Shown here piece by piece: positions 22,060 to 34,900 of a stretch of 62,000 bases of DNA (within the stretch, counting starts at the first letter, position 1; each line of letters begins with the position of its first letter). The stretch is from Nemertoderma westbladi. Taxonomy: Eukaryota; Xenacoelomorpha; Nemertodermatida; Nemertodermatidae. Location: positions 1-62,000 of the forward strand of contig JAUCBJ010001598.1 in the NCBI GenBank assembly GCA_032718475.1, read 5' to 3'. The translations under genes and the position numbers were made by a program. A model generated the notes under the pieces. That model was not told the origin of the DNA. It worked only from the letters and a program-made list of their open reading frames with translations, and ran no database searches.

Positions 22060-24515
22060 TTTATCCTTATACACGTTTCTTTGACCTCCTCCAATGGTTC
22101 CTCCCTACCGGTAAAGATATACTAGTACAAATTTCTTTGACCTCCTCTAGTGGTTCCTCCTTACCGGTATAGATATACTAGTACACTTTTCTTTGAATCC
22201 TCCAGTGGTTCCTCCCTACCTGTATAGATATACTAGTACACTTTTCTTTGAAGGCCTCCAGTGGTTCCTCCATGCCTGTATAGATATTCTAGTACACTTT
22301 TCTTTGACCTCCTCCAGTGGTTCCTCCCTACCTGTATAGATATACTAGTACACTTTTCTTTGACCTCCTCCAGTGGTTCCTCCGTACCTGTATACAGTAG
22401 ATATACTAGTACACTTTTCTTTGACCTCCTCCAGTGGTTCCTCCCTACCTGTATAGATATACTAGTACACTGTTCTTTGACCTCCTCCAGTGGTTCCTCC
22501 CTACCTGTATAGATATACTAGTACACTTTTCTTTGACCTCCTCCAGTGGTTACTCCCTACCTGTATAGATATACTAGTACACTTTTCTTTGACCTCCTCC
22601 AGTGGTTCCTCCCTACCTGTATAGATATACTAGTACACTTTTCTTTGACCTCCTCCAGTGGTTCCTCCGTACCTGTATACAGTAGATATACTAGTACACT
22701 TTTCTTTGACCTCCTCCAGTGGTTCCTCCCTACCTGTATAGATATACTAGTACACTTTTCTTTGACCTCCTCCAGTGGTCCCTCCCTACCTGTATAGATA
22801 TACTAGTACACTTTTCTTTGACCTCCTCCAGTGGTTCCTCCCTACCTGTATAGATATACTAGTACACTTTTCTTTGACCTCCTCCAGTGGTTCCTCCCTA
22901 CCTGTATAGATATACTAGTACACTTTTCTTTGAAGGCCTCCAGTGGTTCCTCCCTACCTGTATAGATATACTAGTACACTTTTCTTTGAACTCCTCCAGT
23001 GGTTCCTCCCTACCTATATAGATATACTAGTACACTTTTCTTTGACCTCCTCCAGTGGTTCCTCAGTACCTGTATACAGTAGATATACTAGTACACTTTT
23101 CTTTGACCTCCTCCAGTGGTTCCTCCCTACCTGTATAGATATACTAGTACACTTTTCTTTGACCTCCTCCAGTGGTTCCTCCCTACCTGTATAGATATAC
23201 TAGTACACTTTTCTTTGAATCCTCCAGTGGTTCCTCCCTACCTGTATAGATATACTAGTACACTTTTCTTTGAAGGTCTCCAGTGGTTCCTTCCTACCTG
23301 TATAGATATACTAGTACACTTTTCTTTGAAGGTCTCCAGTGGTTCCTCCCTACCTGTATAGATGTACTAGTACACTTTTCTTTGAATCCTCCAGTGGTTC
23401 CTCCCTACCTGTATAGATATACTAGTACACTTTTCTTTGAAGGTCTCCAGTGGTTCCTCCCTACCTGTATAGATGTACTAGTACACTTTTCTTTGACCTC
23501 CTCCAGTGGTTCCTCCCTACCGGTATAGATAGATATACTAGTACACTTTTCTTTGAAGGCCTCCAGTGGTTCCTCCCTACTTGTATAGATATACTAGTAC
23601 ACTTTTCTTTGACCTCCTCCAGTGGTTCCTCCCTACCTGTATAGATATACTAGTACACTTTTCTTTGAATCCTCCAGTGGTTCCTCCCTACCTGTATAGA
23701 TATACTAGTACACTTTTCTTTGAAGGTCTCCAGTGGTTCCTCCCTACCTGTATAGATATACTAGTACACTTTTCTTTGACCTCCTCCAGTGGTTCCTCCC
23801 TACCTGTATAGATATACTAGTAGACTTTTCTTTGAATCCTCCAGTGGTTCCTCCCTACCTGTATAGATATACTAGTACACTTTTCTTTGAAGGTCTCCAG
23901 TGGTTCCTCCCTACCTGTATAGATGTACTAGTACACTTTTCTTTGACCTCCTCCAGTGGTTCCTCCCTACCTGTATAGATATACTAGTACACTTTTCTTT
24001 GACCTCCTCCAGTGGTTCCTCCCTACCTGTATAGATATACTAGTACACTTTTCTTTGAATCCTCCAGTGGTTCCTCCCTACCTGTATAGATATACTAGTA
24101 CACTTTTCTTTGAAGGCCTCCAGTGGTTCCTCGATGCCTGTATAGATATACTAGTACACTTTTCTTTGAAGGCCTCCAGTGGTTCCTCCCTACCTGTATA
24201 GATATACTAGTACACTTTTCTTTGAATCCTCCAGTGGTTCCTCCCTAGCTGTATAGATATACTAGTACACTTTTCTTTGACCTCCTCCAGTGGTTCCTCC
24301 CTACCTGTATAGATATACTAGTACACTTTTCTTTGACCTCCTCCAGTGGTTCCTCCCTACCTGTATAGATATACTAGTACACTTTTCTTTGAATCCTCCA
24401 GTGGTTCCTCCCTACCTGTATAGATATACTAGTACACTTTTCTTTGAAGGCCTCCAGTGGTTCCTCCATGCCTGTATAGATATACTAGTACACTTTTCTT
24501 TGACCTCCTCCATAG
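22060..24515. repeat. 56-bp satellite, left block (about 44 monomers)
   Basis: Tandem 56-bp monomers of the form CCTCCTCCAGTGGTTCCTCC, CTACCTGTATAGATATACTA, GTACACTTTTCTTTGA. Variants at the start of the unit (CCTCCTCCAG, AGGCCTCCAG, AGGTCTCCAG, ATCCTCCAG) recur in local patterns, and a TATACAGTAGATA insertion variant appears at about 22390, 22677 and 23074. Overlapping plus-strand frames of 60-85 codons (PPYLYRYTSTLFF) are repeat translations. The block lies between the truncated 5' ends of retrotransposon copies A and B. Confidence 0.96.
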
Positions 24516-25985
24516 ATAGATTCTACCGAACAACAAGAGTCCCACAAGAAATGAAAACAAATAAGTTGGTACCAGTTCCCAAGAAGGGCAACCTAACACT
24601 CTATGGTTCTTTTCGGGGAATCTCATTGATCTCGATTGCTGCAAAGCTATACAATAGGATTCTATTAAATCGCATCAGGGATCCCATTGAGAGACTGCTC
24701 CGTGGAAATCAGAATGGGTTCCGTAAAGGTCGTGGGACCATGGAGCCCATTTTGGCACTTAGAAGGATAATTGAAGAGTTATCAAAAAAGAAAGACAGGC
24801 ATCTGGCTGTTATCTTTGTTGACTTCTTCAAGGCCTTTGATTCAGTCTCTCGCTTACGTATGTTCAGCGTACTTTCATTATATGGGATTCCAGATGAAAT
24901 TATTGCAGCAATCAGATCAGTATACGATGGTTCGACAACATTTGTGTCTACTGTTGACGGTGATCCGTCAAGTATCCGGTGACAGAACCATTTGAAGTGT
25001 TATGGGGCGTCCTCCAAGGAGACACACTTGCACCATTCTTGTTCATTATTGTGGTTGACTATGTTCTACGCATGTCTTTAGATCATTATAATGATGATGG
25101 GGTGATGATAACTCCACCTACTGGCTCCAGAAGTCGAGGAAATCCTGCCAAGTACCTAACTGATCTAGACTTTGCTGATGACTTAGGAGTACTCTCAGAA
25201 TCATTAGAGGGAGCCCAACGGCTCCTCAGCTCATTAGAACATGCTGCTTCTAGTGTTGGTCTTTTTATTAACTCCAGAAAGACCAAAATTCTGACAGTTA
25301 ACTTTGAAAGTCCTCAGCAAGTCTCTGATCGGATGAGCATAAGCTCAAAGGATGGTATGCTTGAGCATGTGGACGACTTCTGTTACCTGGGATCATGGAT
25401 CCGGAAGTCAGGTGAGGACCTTCGAATACGTAAGGGAAAGGCATGGGCAGCCTTGAATAGGCTTTCCAGGATTTGGAAGTCACCGAGAATTAATCGGAAA
25501 CTTAAGGTCCGATTATTTAGAGCAGCAGTAGTTCCAGTACTCCTCTACGGGAGTCCATGCTGGGCTCTAACTGCTGAGGACACCAAATCTCTGGATGGCA
25601 CATTCACAAGAATGCTACGCCGGGTTCATTGTGTCAAGTACAATGCACACATCTCCAACCAGACACTATATAACATTGGAGGTGTCTCATTGGTTCCCCC
25701 AAGCTTGATACTAGAACAAAATCGCCTCCGCTTTGCAGGACATTGCTTTCGCCGTGAGGACCAGCCAGTGCATAATCTTGTACTTTGGCAGCCTCATGGA
25801 GTGAATAAGCATGGTGGACAGCCCATGACTTTCTTGAGACGCATCTTAAAGGACACTGGCCTTAAAGATGCGGATGATCTAGCAAATGTCATGGGTGATA
25901 GGGAGTTGTGGCGGTGCAATTTTGTTGACAAGCCGGCACAGCATTCTTAAAAATGCAGCTGCAATGCAGCATGCCGATCCTAGTA
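24516..25985 (+). mobile_element. Truncated non-LTR retrotransposon, copy B (reverse transcriptase), frameshifted
   Basis: Starts abruptly inside the reverse transcriptase after satellite DNA: IDRFYRTTRVPQEMKTNKLV, then PVPKKGNLTLYGSFRGISLI, NQNGFRKGRGTMEPILALRR, and FVDFFKAFDSVSR (catalytic motif A, F-D). A frameshift near 24980 separates it from GVLQGDTLAPFLFIIVVDYV and LTDLDFADDLGVLS (motif C, FADD), followed by a long C-terminal region to the stop at 25950. The endonuclease and 5' part are missing. The 3' end is CCGATCCTAGTAGTAGTAG, and satellite monomers resume at once. Codons outside the single frameshift are largely intact, so it is younger than copy A. Clade not resolved. Confidence 0.9.
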
Positions 25986-25992
25986 GTAGTAG

Positions 25993-28900
25993 ACCTCCTC
26001 CAGTGGTTCCTCCCTACCTGTATAGATATACTAGTACACTTTTCTTTGAACTCCTCCAGTGGTTCCTCCCTATCGGTATAGATATACTAGTACACTTTTC
26101 TTTGAACTCCTCCAGTGGTTCCTTCCTACCTGTATAGATATACTAGTACACTTTTCTTTGACCTCCTCCAGTGGTTTCTCCCTACCTGTATAGATATACT
26201 AGTACACTTTTCTTTGAACTCCTCCAGTGGTTCCTCCCTACCTGTATAGATATACTAGTACACTTTTCTTTGACCTCCTCCAGTGGTTCCTCCCTACCTG
26301 TATAGATATACTAGTACACTTTTCTTTGAACTCCTCCAGTGGTTCCTCCCTACCTGTATAGATATACTAGTACACTTTTCTTTGAAAGTCTCCAGTGGTT
26401 CCTCCCTACCTGTATAGATATACTTGTACAATTTTCTTTGTAGGTCTCCAGTGGTTCCTCCCTACCTGTATAGATATACTAGTACACTTTTCTTTGAAGG
26501 CCTCCAGTGGTTCCTTCCTACCTGTATAGATATACTAGTACACTTTTCTTTGAACTCCTCCAGTGGTTCCTCCCTACCTGTATAGATATACTAGTACACT
26601 TTTCTTTGAAAGTCTCCAGTGGTTCCTCCCTACCTGTATAGATATACTTGTACAATTTTCTTTGTAGGTCTCCAGTGGTTCCTCCCTACCTGTATAGATA
26701 TACTAGTACACTTTTCTTTGAAGGCCTCCAGTGGTTCCTCCCTACCTGTATAGATATACTAGTACACTTTTCTTTGAAGGCCTCCAGTGGTTCCTCCCTA
26801 CCTATATATATATATACTAGCACACTTTTCTTTGAAGGTCTCCAGTGGTTCCTTCCTACCTGTATAGATAGTAAACTTTTCTTTGACCTCCTCCAGTGGT
26901 TCCTCCCTACCTGTATAGATATACTAGTACACTTTTCTTTGAAGGCCTCCAGTGGTTCCTCCCTGCCTGTATAGATATACTAGTACACTTTCCTTTGACC
27001 GCCTCCAGTGGTTCCTTCCTACCTGTATAGCTAGTACACTTTTCTTTGACCTCCTCCAGTGGTTCCCCCCTACCTGTATAGATATACTAGTACACTTTTC
27101 TTTGAAGGCCTCCAGTGGTTCCTCCCTACCTGTATAGATAGATATACTAGTACACTTTTCTTTGAAGGCCTCCAGTGGTTCCTCAAGATATACTAGTACA
27201 CGTCTCTTTGAAGGCCTGCAGTGGTTCCTCCCTACCGTATATATATACTAGTACACTTTTCTTTGAAAGCCTCCGCAGTGGTTCCATCCTACCTGTATAT
27301 CTAGTACACTTTTCTTTAAACTCCTCCAATGGTTCCTCCCTATCTGTATAGATAGATATACTAGTACACTCCTCCAGCGGTTCCTCCCTACCTGTATAAT
27401 ACTAGTACACTTTTCTTTGACCTCCTACAGTGGTTCCTCCCTACCTGTATAGATATACTAGTACACTTTTCTTTGAACTCCTCCAGTGGTTCCTCCCTAC
27501 CGGTATAGATATACTAGTACACTTTTCTTTGACCTCCTCCAGTGGTTCCTTCCTACCTGTATAGATAGTACACTTTTCTTTCAAGGCCTCCAGTGGTTCC
27601 TCCCTACCTGTATAGATAGATATACTAGTACACTTTTCTTTGACCTCCTCCAGTGGTCTCTCCCTACCTGTATAGATAGATATACTAGTAAACTTTTCTT
27701 TGAACTCCTCCAGTGGTTCCTCCCTACCTGTATAGATATACTAGTACACTTTTCTTTGAACTCCTCCTGTGTAGTTCCTCCCTACCTGTATAGATACTAG
27801 TACACTTTTCTTTGAAGGTCTCCAGTGGTTCCTTCCTACCTGTATATATATACTAGTACACTTTTCTTTGACCTCCTCCAGTGGTTCCTCCCTACCTGTT
27901 CTTTGAAGGCCTCCAGTGGTTCCTCCCTACCTGTATAGATATACTAGTACACTTTTCTTTGAACTCCTCCAGTGGTTCCTCCCTATCGGTATAGATATAC
28001 TAGTAAACTTTTCTTTGAAGGTCTCCAGTGGTTCCTTCCTACCTGTATAGATATACTAGTACACTTTTCTTTGAACTCCTCCAGTGGTTCCTCCCTACCT
28101 GTATAGATATACTAGTACACTTTTATTTGAAGGTCTCCAGTGGTTCCTTCCTACCTGTATAGATATACTAGTACACTTTTCTTTGAACTCCTCCAGTGGT
28201 TCCTCCCTACCTGTATAGATATACTAGTACACTTTTCTTTGACCTCCTCCAGTGGTTCCTTCCTACCTGTATAGATAGATATACTAGTACACTTTTCTTT
28301 GACCTCCTCCAGTGGTCTCTCCCTACCTGTATAGATAGATATACTAGTACACTTTTCTTTGAAGGCCTCCAGTGGTTCCTCCCTACCTGTATAGATAGAT
28401 ATACTAGTACACTTTTCTTTGAAGGCCTCCAGTGGTTCCTCAAGATATACTAGTACACGTCTCTTTGAAGGCCTGCAGTGGTTCCTCCCTACCGTATATA
28501 TATACTAGTACACTTTTCTTTGAAAGCCTCCGCAGTGGTTCCATCCTACCTGTATATCTAGTACACTTTTCTTTAAACTCCTCCAATGGTTCCTCCCAAT
28601 CTGTATAGATAGATATACTAGTACACTCCTCCAGCGGTTCCTCCCTACCTGTATAATACTAGTACACTTTTCTTTGACCTCCTACAGTGGTTCCTCCCTA
28701 CCTGTATAGATATACTAGTACACTTTTCTTTGAACTCCTCCAGTGGTTCCTCCCTACCGGTATAGATATACTAGTACACTTTTCTTTGACCTCCTCCAGT
28801 GGTTCCTTCCTACCTGTATAGATAGTACACTTTTCTTTCAAGGCCTCCAGTGGTTCCTCCCTACCTGTATAGATAGATATACTAGTACACTTTTCTTTGA

Positions 28901-31900
28901 CCTCCTCCAGTGGTCTCTCCCTACCTGTATAGATAGATATACTAGTAAACTTTTCTTTGAACTCCTCCAGTGGTTCCTCCCTACCTGTATAGATATACTA
29001 GTACACTTTTCTTTGAACTCCTCCTGTGTAGTTCCTCCCTACCTGTATAGATACTAGTACACTTTTCTTTGAAGGTCTCCAGTGGTTCCTTCCTACCTGT
29101 ATATATATACTAGTACACTTTTCTTTGACCTCCTCCAGTGGTTCCTCCCTACCTGTTCTTTGAAGGCCTCCAGTGGTTCCTCCCTACCTGTATAGATATA
29201 CTAGTACACTTTTCTTTGAACTCCTCCAGTGGTTCCTCCCTATCGGTATAGATATACTAGTACACTTTTCTTTGAAGGTCTCCAGTGGTTCCTTCCTACC
29301 TGTATAGATATACTAGTACACTTTTCTTTGAACTCCTCCAGTGGTTCCTCCCTACCTGTATAGATATACTAGTACACTTTTATTTGAAGGTCTCCAGTGG
29401 TTCCTTCCTACCTGTATAGATATACTAGTACACTTTTCTTTGAACTCCTCCAGTGGTTCCTCCCTACCTGTATAGATATACTAGTACACTTTTCTTTGAC
29501 CTCCTCCAGTGGTTCCTTCCTACCTGTATAGATAGATATACTAGTACACTTTTCTTTGACCTCCTCCAGTGGTCTCTCCCTACCTGTATAGATAGATATA
29601 CTAGTACACTTTTCTTTGAAGGCCTCCAGTGGTTCCTCCCTACCTGTATAGATAGATATACTAGTACACTTTTCTTTGAAGGCCTCCAGTGGTTCCTCAA
29701 GATATACTAGTACACGTCTCTTTGAAGGCCTGCAGTGGTTCCTCCCTACCGTATATATATACTAGTACACTTTTCTTTGAAAGCCTCCGCAGTGGTTCCA
29801 TCCTACCTGTATATCTAGTACACTTTTCTTTAAACTCCTCCAATGGTTCCTCCCTATCTGTATAGATAGATATACTAGTACACTCCTCCAGCGGTTCCTC
29901 CCTACCTGTATAATACTAGTACACTTTTCTTTGACCTCCTACAGTGGTTCCTCCCTACCTGTATAGATATACTAGTACACTTTTCTTTGAACTCCTCCAG
30001 TGGTTCCTCCCTACCGGTATAGATATACTAGTACACTTTTCTTTGACCTCCTCCAGTGGTTCCTTCCTACCTGTATAGATAGTACACTTTTCTTTCAAGG
30101 CCTCCAGTGGTTCCTCCCTACCTGTATAGAAAGATATACTAGTACACTTTTCTTTGACCTCCTCCAGTGGTCTCTCCCTACCTGTATAGATAGATATACT
30201 AGTAAACTTTTCTTTGAACTCCTCCAGTGGTTCCTCCCTACCTGTATAGATATACTAGTACACTTTTCTTTGAACTCCTCCTGTGTAGTTCCTCCCTACC
30301 TGTATAGATACTAGTACACTTTTCTTTGAAGGTCTCCAGTGGTTCCTTCCTACCTGTATATATATACTAGTACACTTTTCTTTGACCTCCTCCAGTGGTT
30401 CCTCCCTACCTGTTCTTTGAAGGCCTCCAGTGGTTCCTCCCTACCTGTATAGATATACTAGTACACTTTTCTTTGAACTCCTCCAGTGGTTCCTCCCTAT
30501 CGGTATAGATATACTAGTACACTTTTCTTTGAAGGTCTCCAGTGGTTCCTTCCTACCTGTATAGATATACTAGTACACTTTTCTTTGAACTCCTCCAGTG
30601 GTTCCTCCCTACCTGCATAGATATACTAGTACACTTTTATTTGAAGGTCTCCAGTGGTTCCTTCCTACCTGTATAGATATACTAGTACACTTTTCTTTGA
30701 ACTCCTCCAGTGGTTCCTCCCTACCTGTATAGATATACTAGTACACTTTTCTTTGACCTCCTCCAGTGGTTCCTTCCTACCTGTATAGATAGATATACTA
30801 GTACACTTTTCTTTGACCTCCTCCAGTGGTCTCTCCCTACCTGTATAGATAGATATACTAGTACACTTTTCTTTGAAGGCCTCCAGTGGTTCCTCCCTAC
30901 CTGTATAGATAGATATACTAGTACACTTTTCTTTGAAGGCCTCCAGTGGTTCCTCAAGATATACTAGTACACGTCTCTTTGAAGGCCTGCAGTGGTTCCT
31001 CCCTACCGTATATATATACTAGTACACTTTTCTTTGAAAGCCTCCGCAGTGGTTCCATCCTACCTGTATATCTAGTACACTTTTCTTTAAACTCCTCCAA
31101 TGGTTCCTCCCTATCTGTATAGATAGATATACTAGTACACTCCTCCAGCGGTTCCTCCCTACCTGTATAATACTAGTACACTTTTCTTTGACCTCCTACA
31201 GTGGTTCCTCCCTACCTGTATAGATATACTAGTACACTTTTCTTTGAACTCCTCCAGTGGTTCCTCCCTACCGGTATAGATATACTAGTACACTTTTCTT
31301 TGACCTCCTCCAGTGGTTCCTTCCTACCTGTATAGATAGTACACTTTTCTTTCAAGGCCTCCAGTGGTTCCTCCCTACCTGTATAGATAGATATACTAGT
31401 ACACTTTTCTTTGACCTCCTCCAGTGGTCTCTCCCTACCTGTATAGATAGATATACTAGTAAACTTTTCTTTGAACTCCTCCAGTGGTTCCTCCCTACCT
31501 GTATAGATATACTAGTACACTTTTCTTTGAACTCCTCCTGTGTAGTTCCTCCCTACCTGTATAGATACTAGTACACTTTTCTTTGAAGGTCTCCAGTGGT
31601 TCCTTCCTACCTGTATATATATACTAGTACACTTTTCTTTGACCTCCTCCAGTGGTTCCTCCCTACCTGTTCTTTGAAGGCCTCCAGTGGTTCCTCCCTA
31701 CCTGTATAGATATACTAGTACACTTTTCTTTGAACTCCTCCAGTGGTTCCTCCCTATCGGTATAGATATACTAGTACACTTTTCTTTGAAGGTCTCCAGT
31801 GGTTCCTTCCTACCTGTATAGATATACTAGTACACTTTTCTTTGAACTCCTCCAGTGGTTCCTCCCTACCTGTATAGATATACTAGCACACTTTTATTTG

Positions 31901-34900
31901 AAGGTCTCCAGTGGTTCCTTCCTACCTGTATAGATATACTAGTACACTTTTCTTTGAACTCCTCCAGTGGTTCCTCCCTACCTGTATAGATATACTAGTA
32001 CACTTTTCTTTGACCTCCTCCAGTGGTTCCTTCCTACCTGTATAGATAGATATACTAGTACACTTTTCTTTGACCTCCTCCAGTGGTCTCTCCCTACCTG
32101 TATAGATAGATATACTAGTACACTTTTCTTTGAAGGCCTCCAGTGGTTCCTCCCTACCTGTATAGATAGATATACTAGTACACTTTTCTTTGAAGGCCTC
32201 CAGTGGTTCCTCAAGATATACTAGTACACGTCTCTTTGAAGGCCTGCAGTGGTTCCTCCCTACCGTATATATATACTAGTACACTTTTCTTTGAAAGCCT
32301 CCGCAGTGGTTCCATCCTACCTGTATATCTAGTACACTTTTCTTTAAACTCCTCCAATGGTTCCTCCCTATCTGTATAGATAGATATACTAGTACACTCC
32401 TCCAGCGGTTCCTCCCTACCTGTATAATACTAGTACACTTTTCTTTGACCTCCTACAGTGGTTCCTCCCTACCTGTATAGATATACTAGTACACTTTTCT
32501 TTGAACTCCTCCAGTGGTTCCTCCCTACCGGTATAGATATACTAGTACACTTTTCTTTGACCTCCTCCAGTGGTTCCTTCCTACCTGTATAGATAGTACA
32601 CTTTTCTTTCAAGGCCTCCAGTGGTTCCTCCCTACCTGTATAGATAGATATACTAGTACACTTTTCTTTGACCTCCTCCAGTGGTCTCTCCCTACCTGTA
32701 TAGATAGATATACTAGTAAACTTTTCTTTGAACTCCTCCAGTGGTTCCTCCCTACCTGTATAGATATACTAGTACACTTTTCTTTGAACTCCTCCTGTGT
32801 AGTTCCTCCCTACCTGTATAGATACTAGTACACTTTTCTTTGAAGGTCTCCAGTGGTTCCTTCCTACCTGTATATATATACTAGTACACTTTTCTTTGAC
32901 CTCCTCCAGTGGTTCCTCCCTACCTGTTCTTTGAAGGCCTCCAGTGGTTCCTCCCTACCTGTATAGATATACTAGTACACTTTTCTTTGAACTCCTCCAG
33001 TGGTTCCTCCCTATCGGTATAGATATACTAGTACACTTTTCTTTGAAGGTCTCCAGTGGTTCCTTCCTACCTGTATAGATATACTAGTACACTTTTCTTT
33101 GAACTCCTCCAGTGGTTCCTCCCTACCTGCATAGATATACTAGTACACTTTTATTTGAAGGTCTCCAGTGGTTCCTTCCTACCTGTATAGATATACTAGT
33201 ACACTTTTCTTTGAACTCCTCCAGTGGTTCCTCCCTACCTGTATAGATATACTAGTACACTTTTCTTTGACCTCCTCCAGTGGTTCCTTCCTACCTGTAT
33301 AGATAGATATACTAGTACACTTTTCTTTGAAGGCCTCCAGTGGTTCCTCCCTACCTGTATAGATATACTAGTACACTTTTCTTTGACCTCCTCCAGTGGT
33401 CTCTCCCTACCTGTATAGATAGATATACTAGTACACTTTTCTTTGAAGGCCTCCAGTGGTTCCTCCCTACCTGTATAGATAGATATACTAGTACACTTTT
33501 CTTTGAAGGCCTCCAGTGGTTCCTCAAGATATACTAGTACACGTCTCTTTGAAGGCCTGCAGTGGTTCCTCCCTACCGTATATATATACTAGTACACTTT
33601 TCTTTGAAAGCCTCCGCAGTGGTTCCATCCTACCTGTATATCTAGTACACTTTTCTTTAAACTCCTCCAATGGTTCCTCCCTATCTGTATAGATAGATAT
33701 ACTAGTACACTCCTCCAGCGGTTCCTCCCTACCTGTATAATACTAGTACACTTTTCTTTGACCTCCTACAGTGGTTCCTCCCTACCTGTATAGATATACT
33801 AGTACACTTTTCTTTGAACTCCTCCAGTGGTTCCTCCCTACCGGTATAGATATACTAGTACACTTTTCTTTGACCTCCTCCAGTGGTTCCTTCCTACCTG
33901 TATAGATAGTACACTTTTCTTTCAAGGCCTCCAGTGGTTCCTCCCTACCTGTATAGATAGATATACTAGTACACTTTTCTTTGACCTCCTCCAGTGGTCT
34001 CTCCCTACCTGTATAGATAGATATACTAGTAAACTTTTCTTTGAACTCCTCCAGTGGTTCCTCCCTACCTGTATAGATATACTAGTACACTTTTCTTTGA
34101 ACTCCTCCTGTGTAGTTCCTCCCTACCTGTATAGATACTAGTACACTTTTCTTTGAAGGTCTCCAGTGGTTCCTTCCTACCTGTATATATATACTAGTAC
34201 ACTTTTCTTTGACCTCCTCCAGTGGTTCCTCCCTACCTGTTCTTTGAAGGCCTCCAGTGGTTCCTCCCTACCTGTATAGATATACTAGTACACTTTTCTT
34301 TGAACTCCTCCAGTGGTTCCTCCCTATCGGTATAGATATACTAGTACACTTTTCTTTGAAGGTCTCCAGTGGTTCCTTCCTACCTGTATAGATATACTAG
34401 TACACTTTTCTTTGAACTCCTCCAGTGGTTCCTCCCTACCTGTATAGATATACTAGTACACTTTTATTTGAAGGTCTCCAGTGGTTCCTTCCTACCTGTA
34501 TAGATATACTAGTACACTTTTCTTTGAACTCCTCCAGTGGTTCCTCCCTACCTGTATAGATATACTAGTACACTTTTCTTTGACCTCCTCCAGTGGTTCC
34601 TTCCTACCTGTATAGATAGATATACTAGTACACTTTTCTTTGACCTCCTCCAGTGGTCTCTCCCTACCTGTATAGATAGATATACTAGTACACTTTTCTT
34701 TGAAGGCCTCCAGTGGTTCCTCCCTACCTGTATAGATAGATATACTAGTACACTTTTCTTTGAAGGCCTCCAGTGGTTCCTCAAGATATACTAGTACACG
34801 TCTCTTTGAAGGCCTGCAGTGGTTCCTCCCTACCGTATATATATACTAGTACACTTTTCTTTGAAAGCCTCCGCAGTGGTTCCATCCTACCTGTATATCT

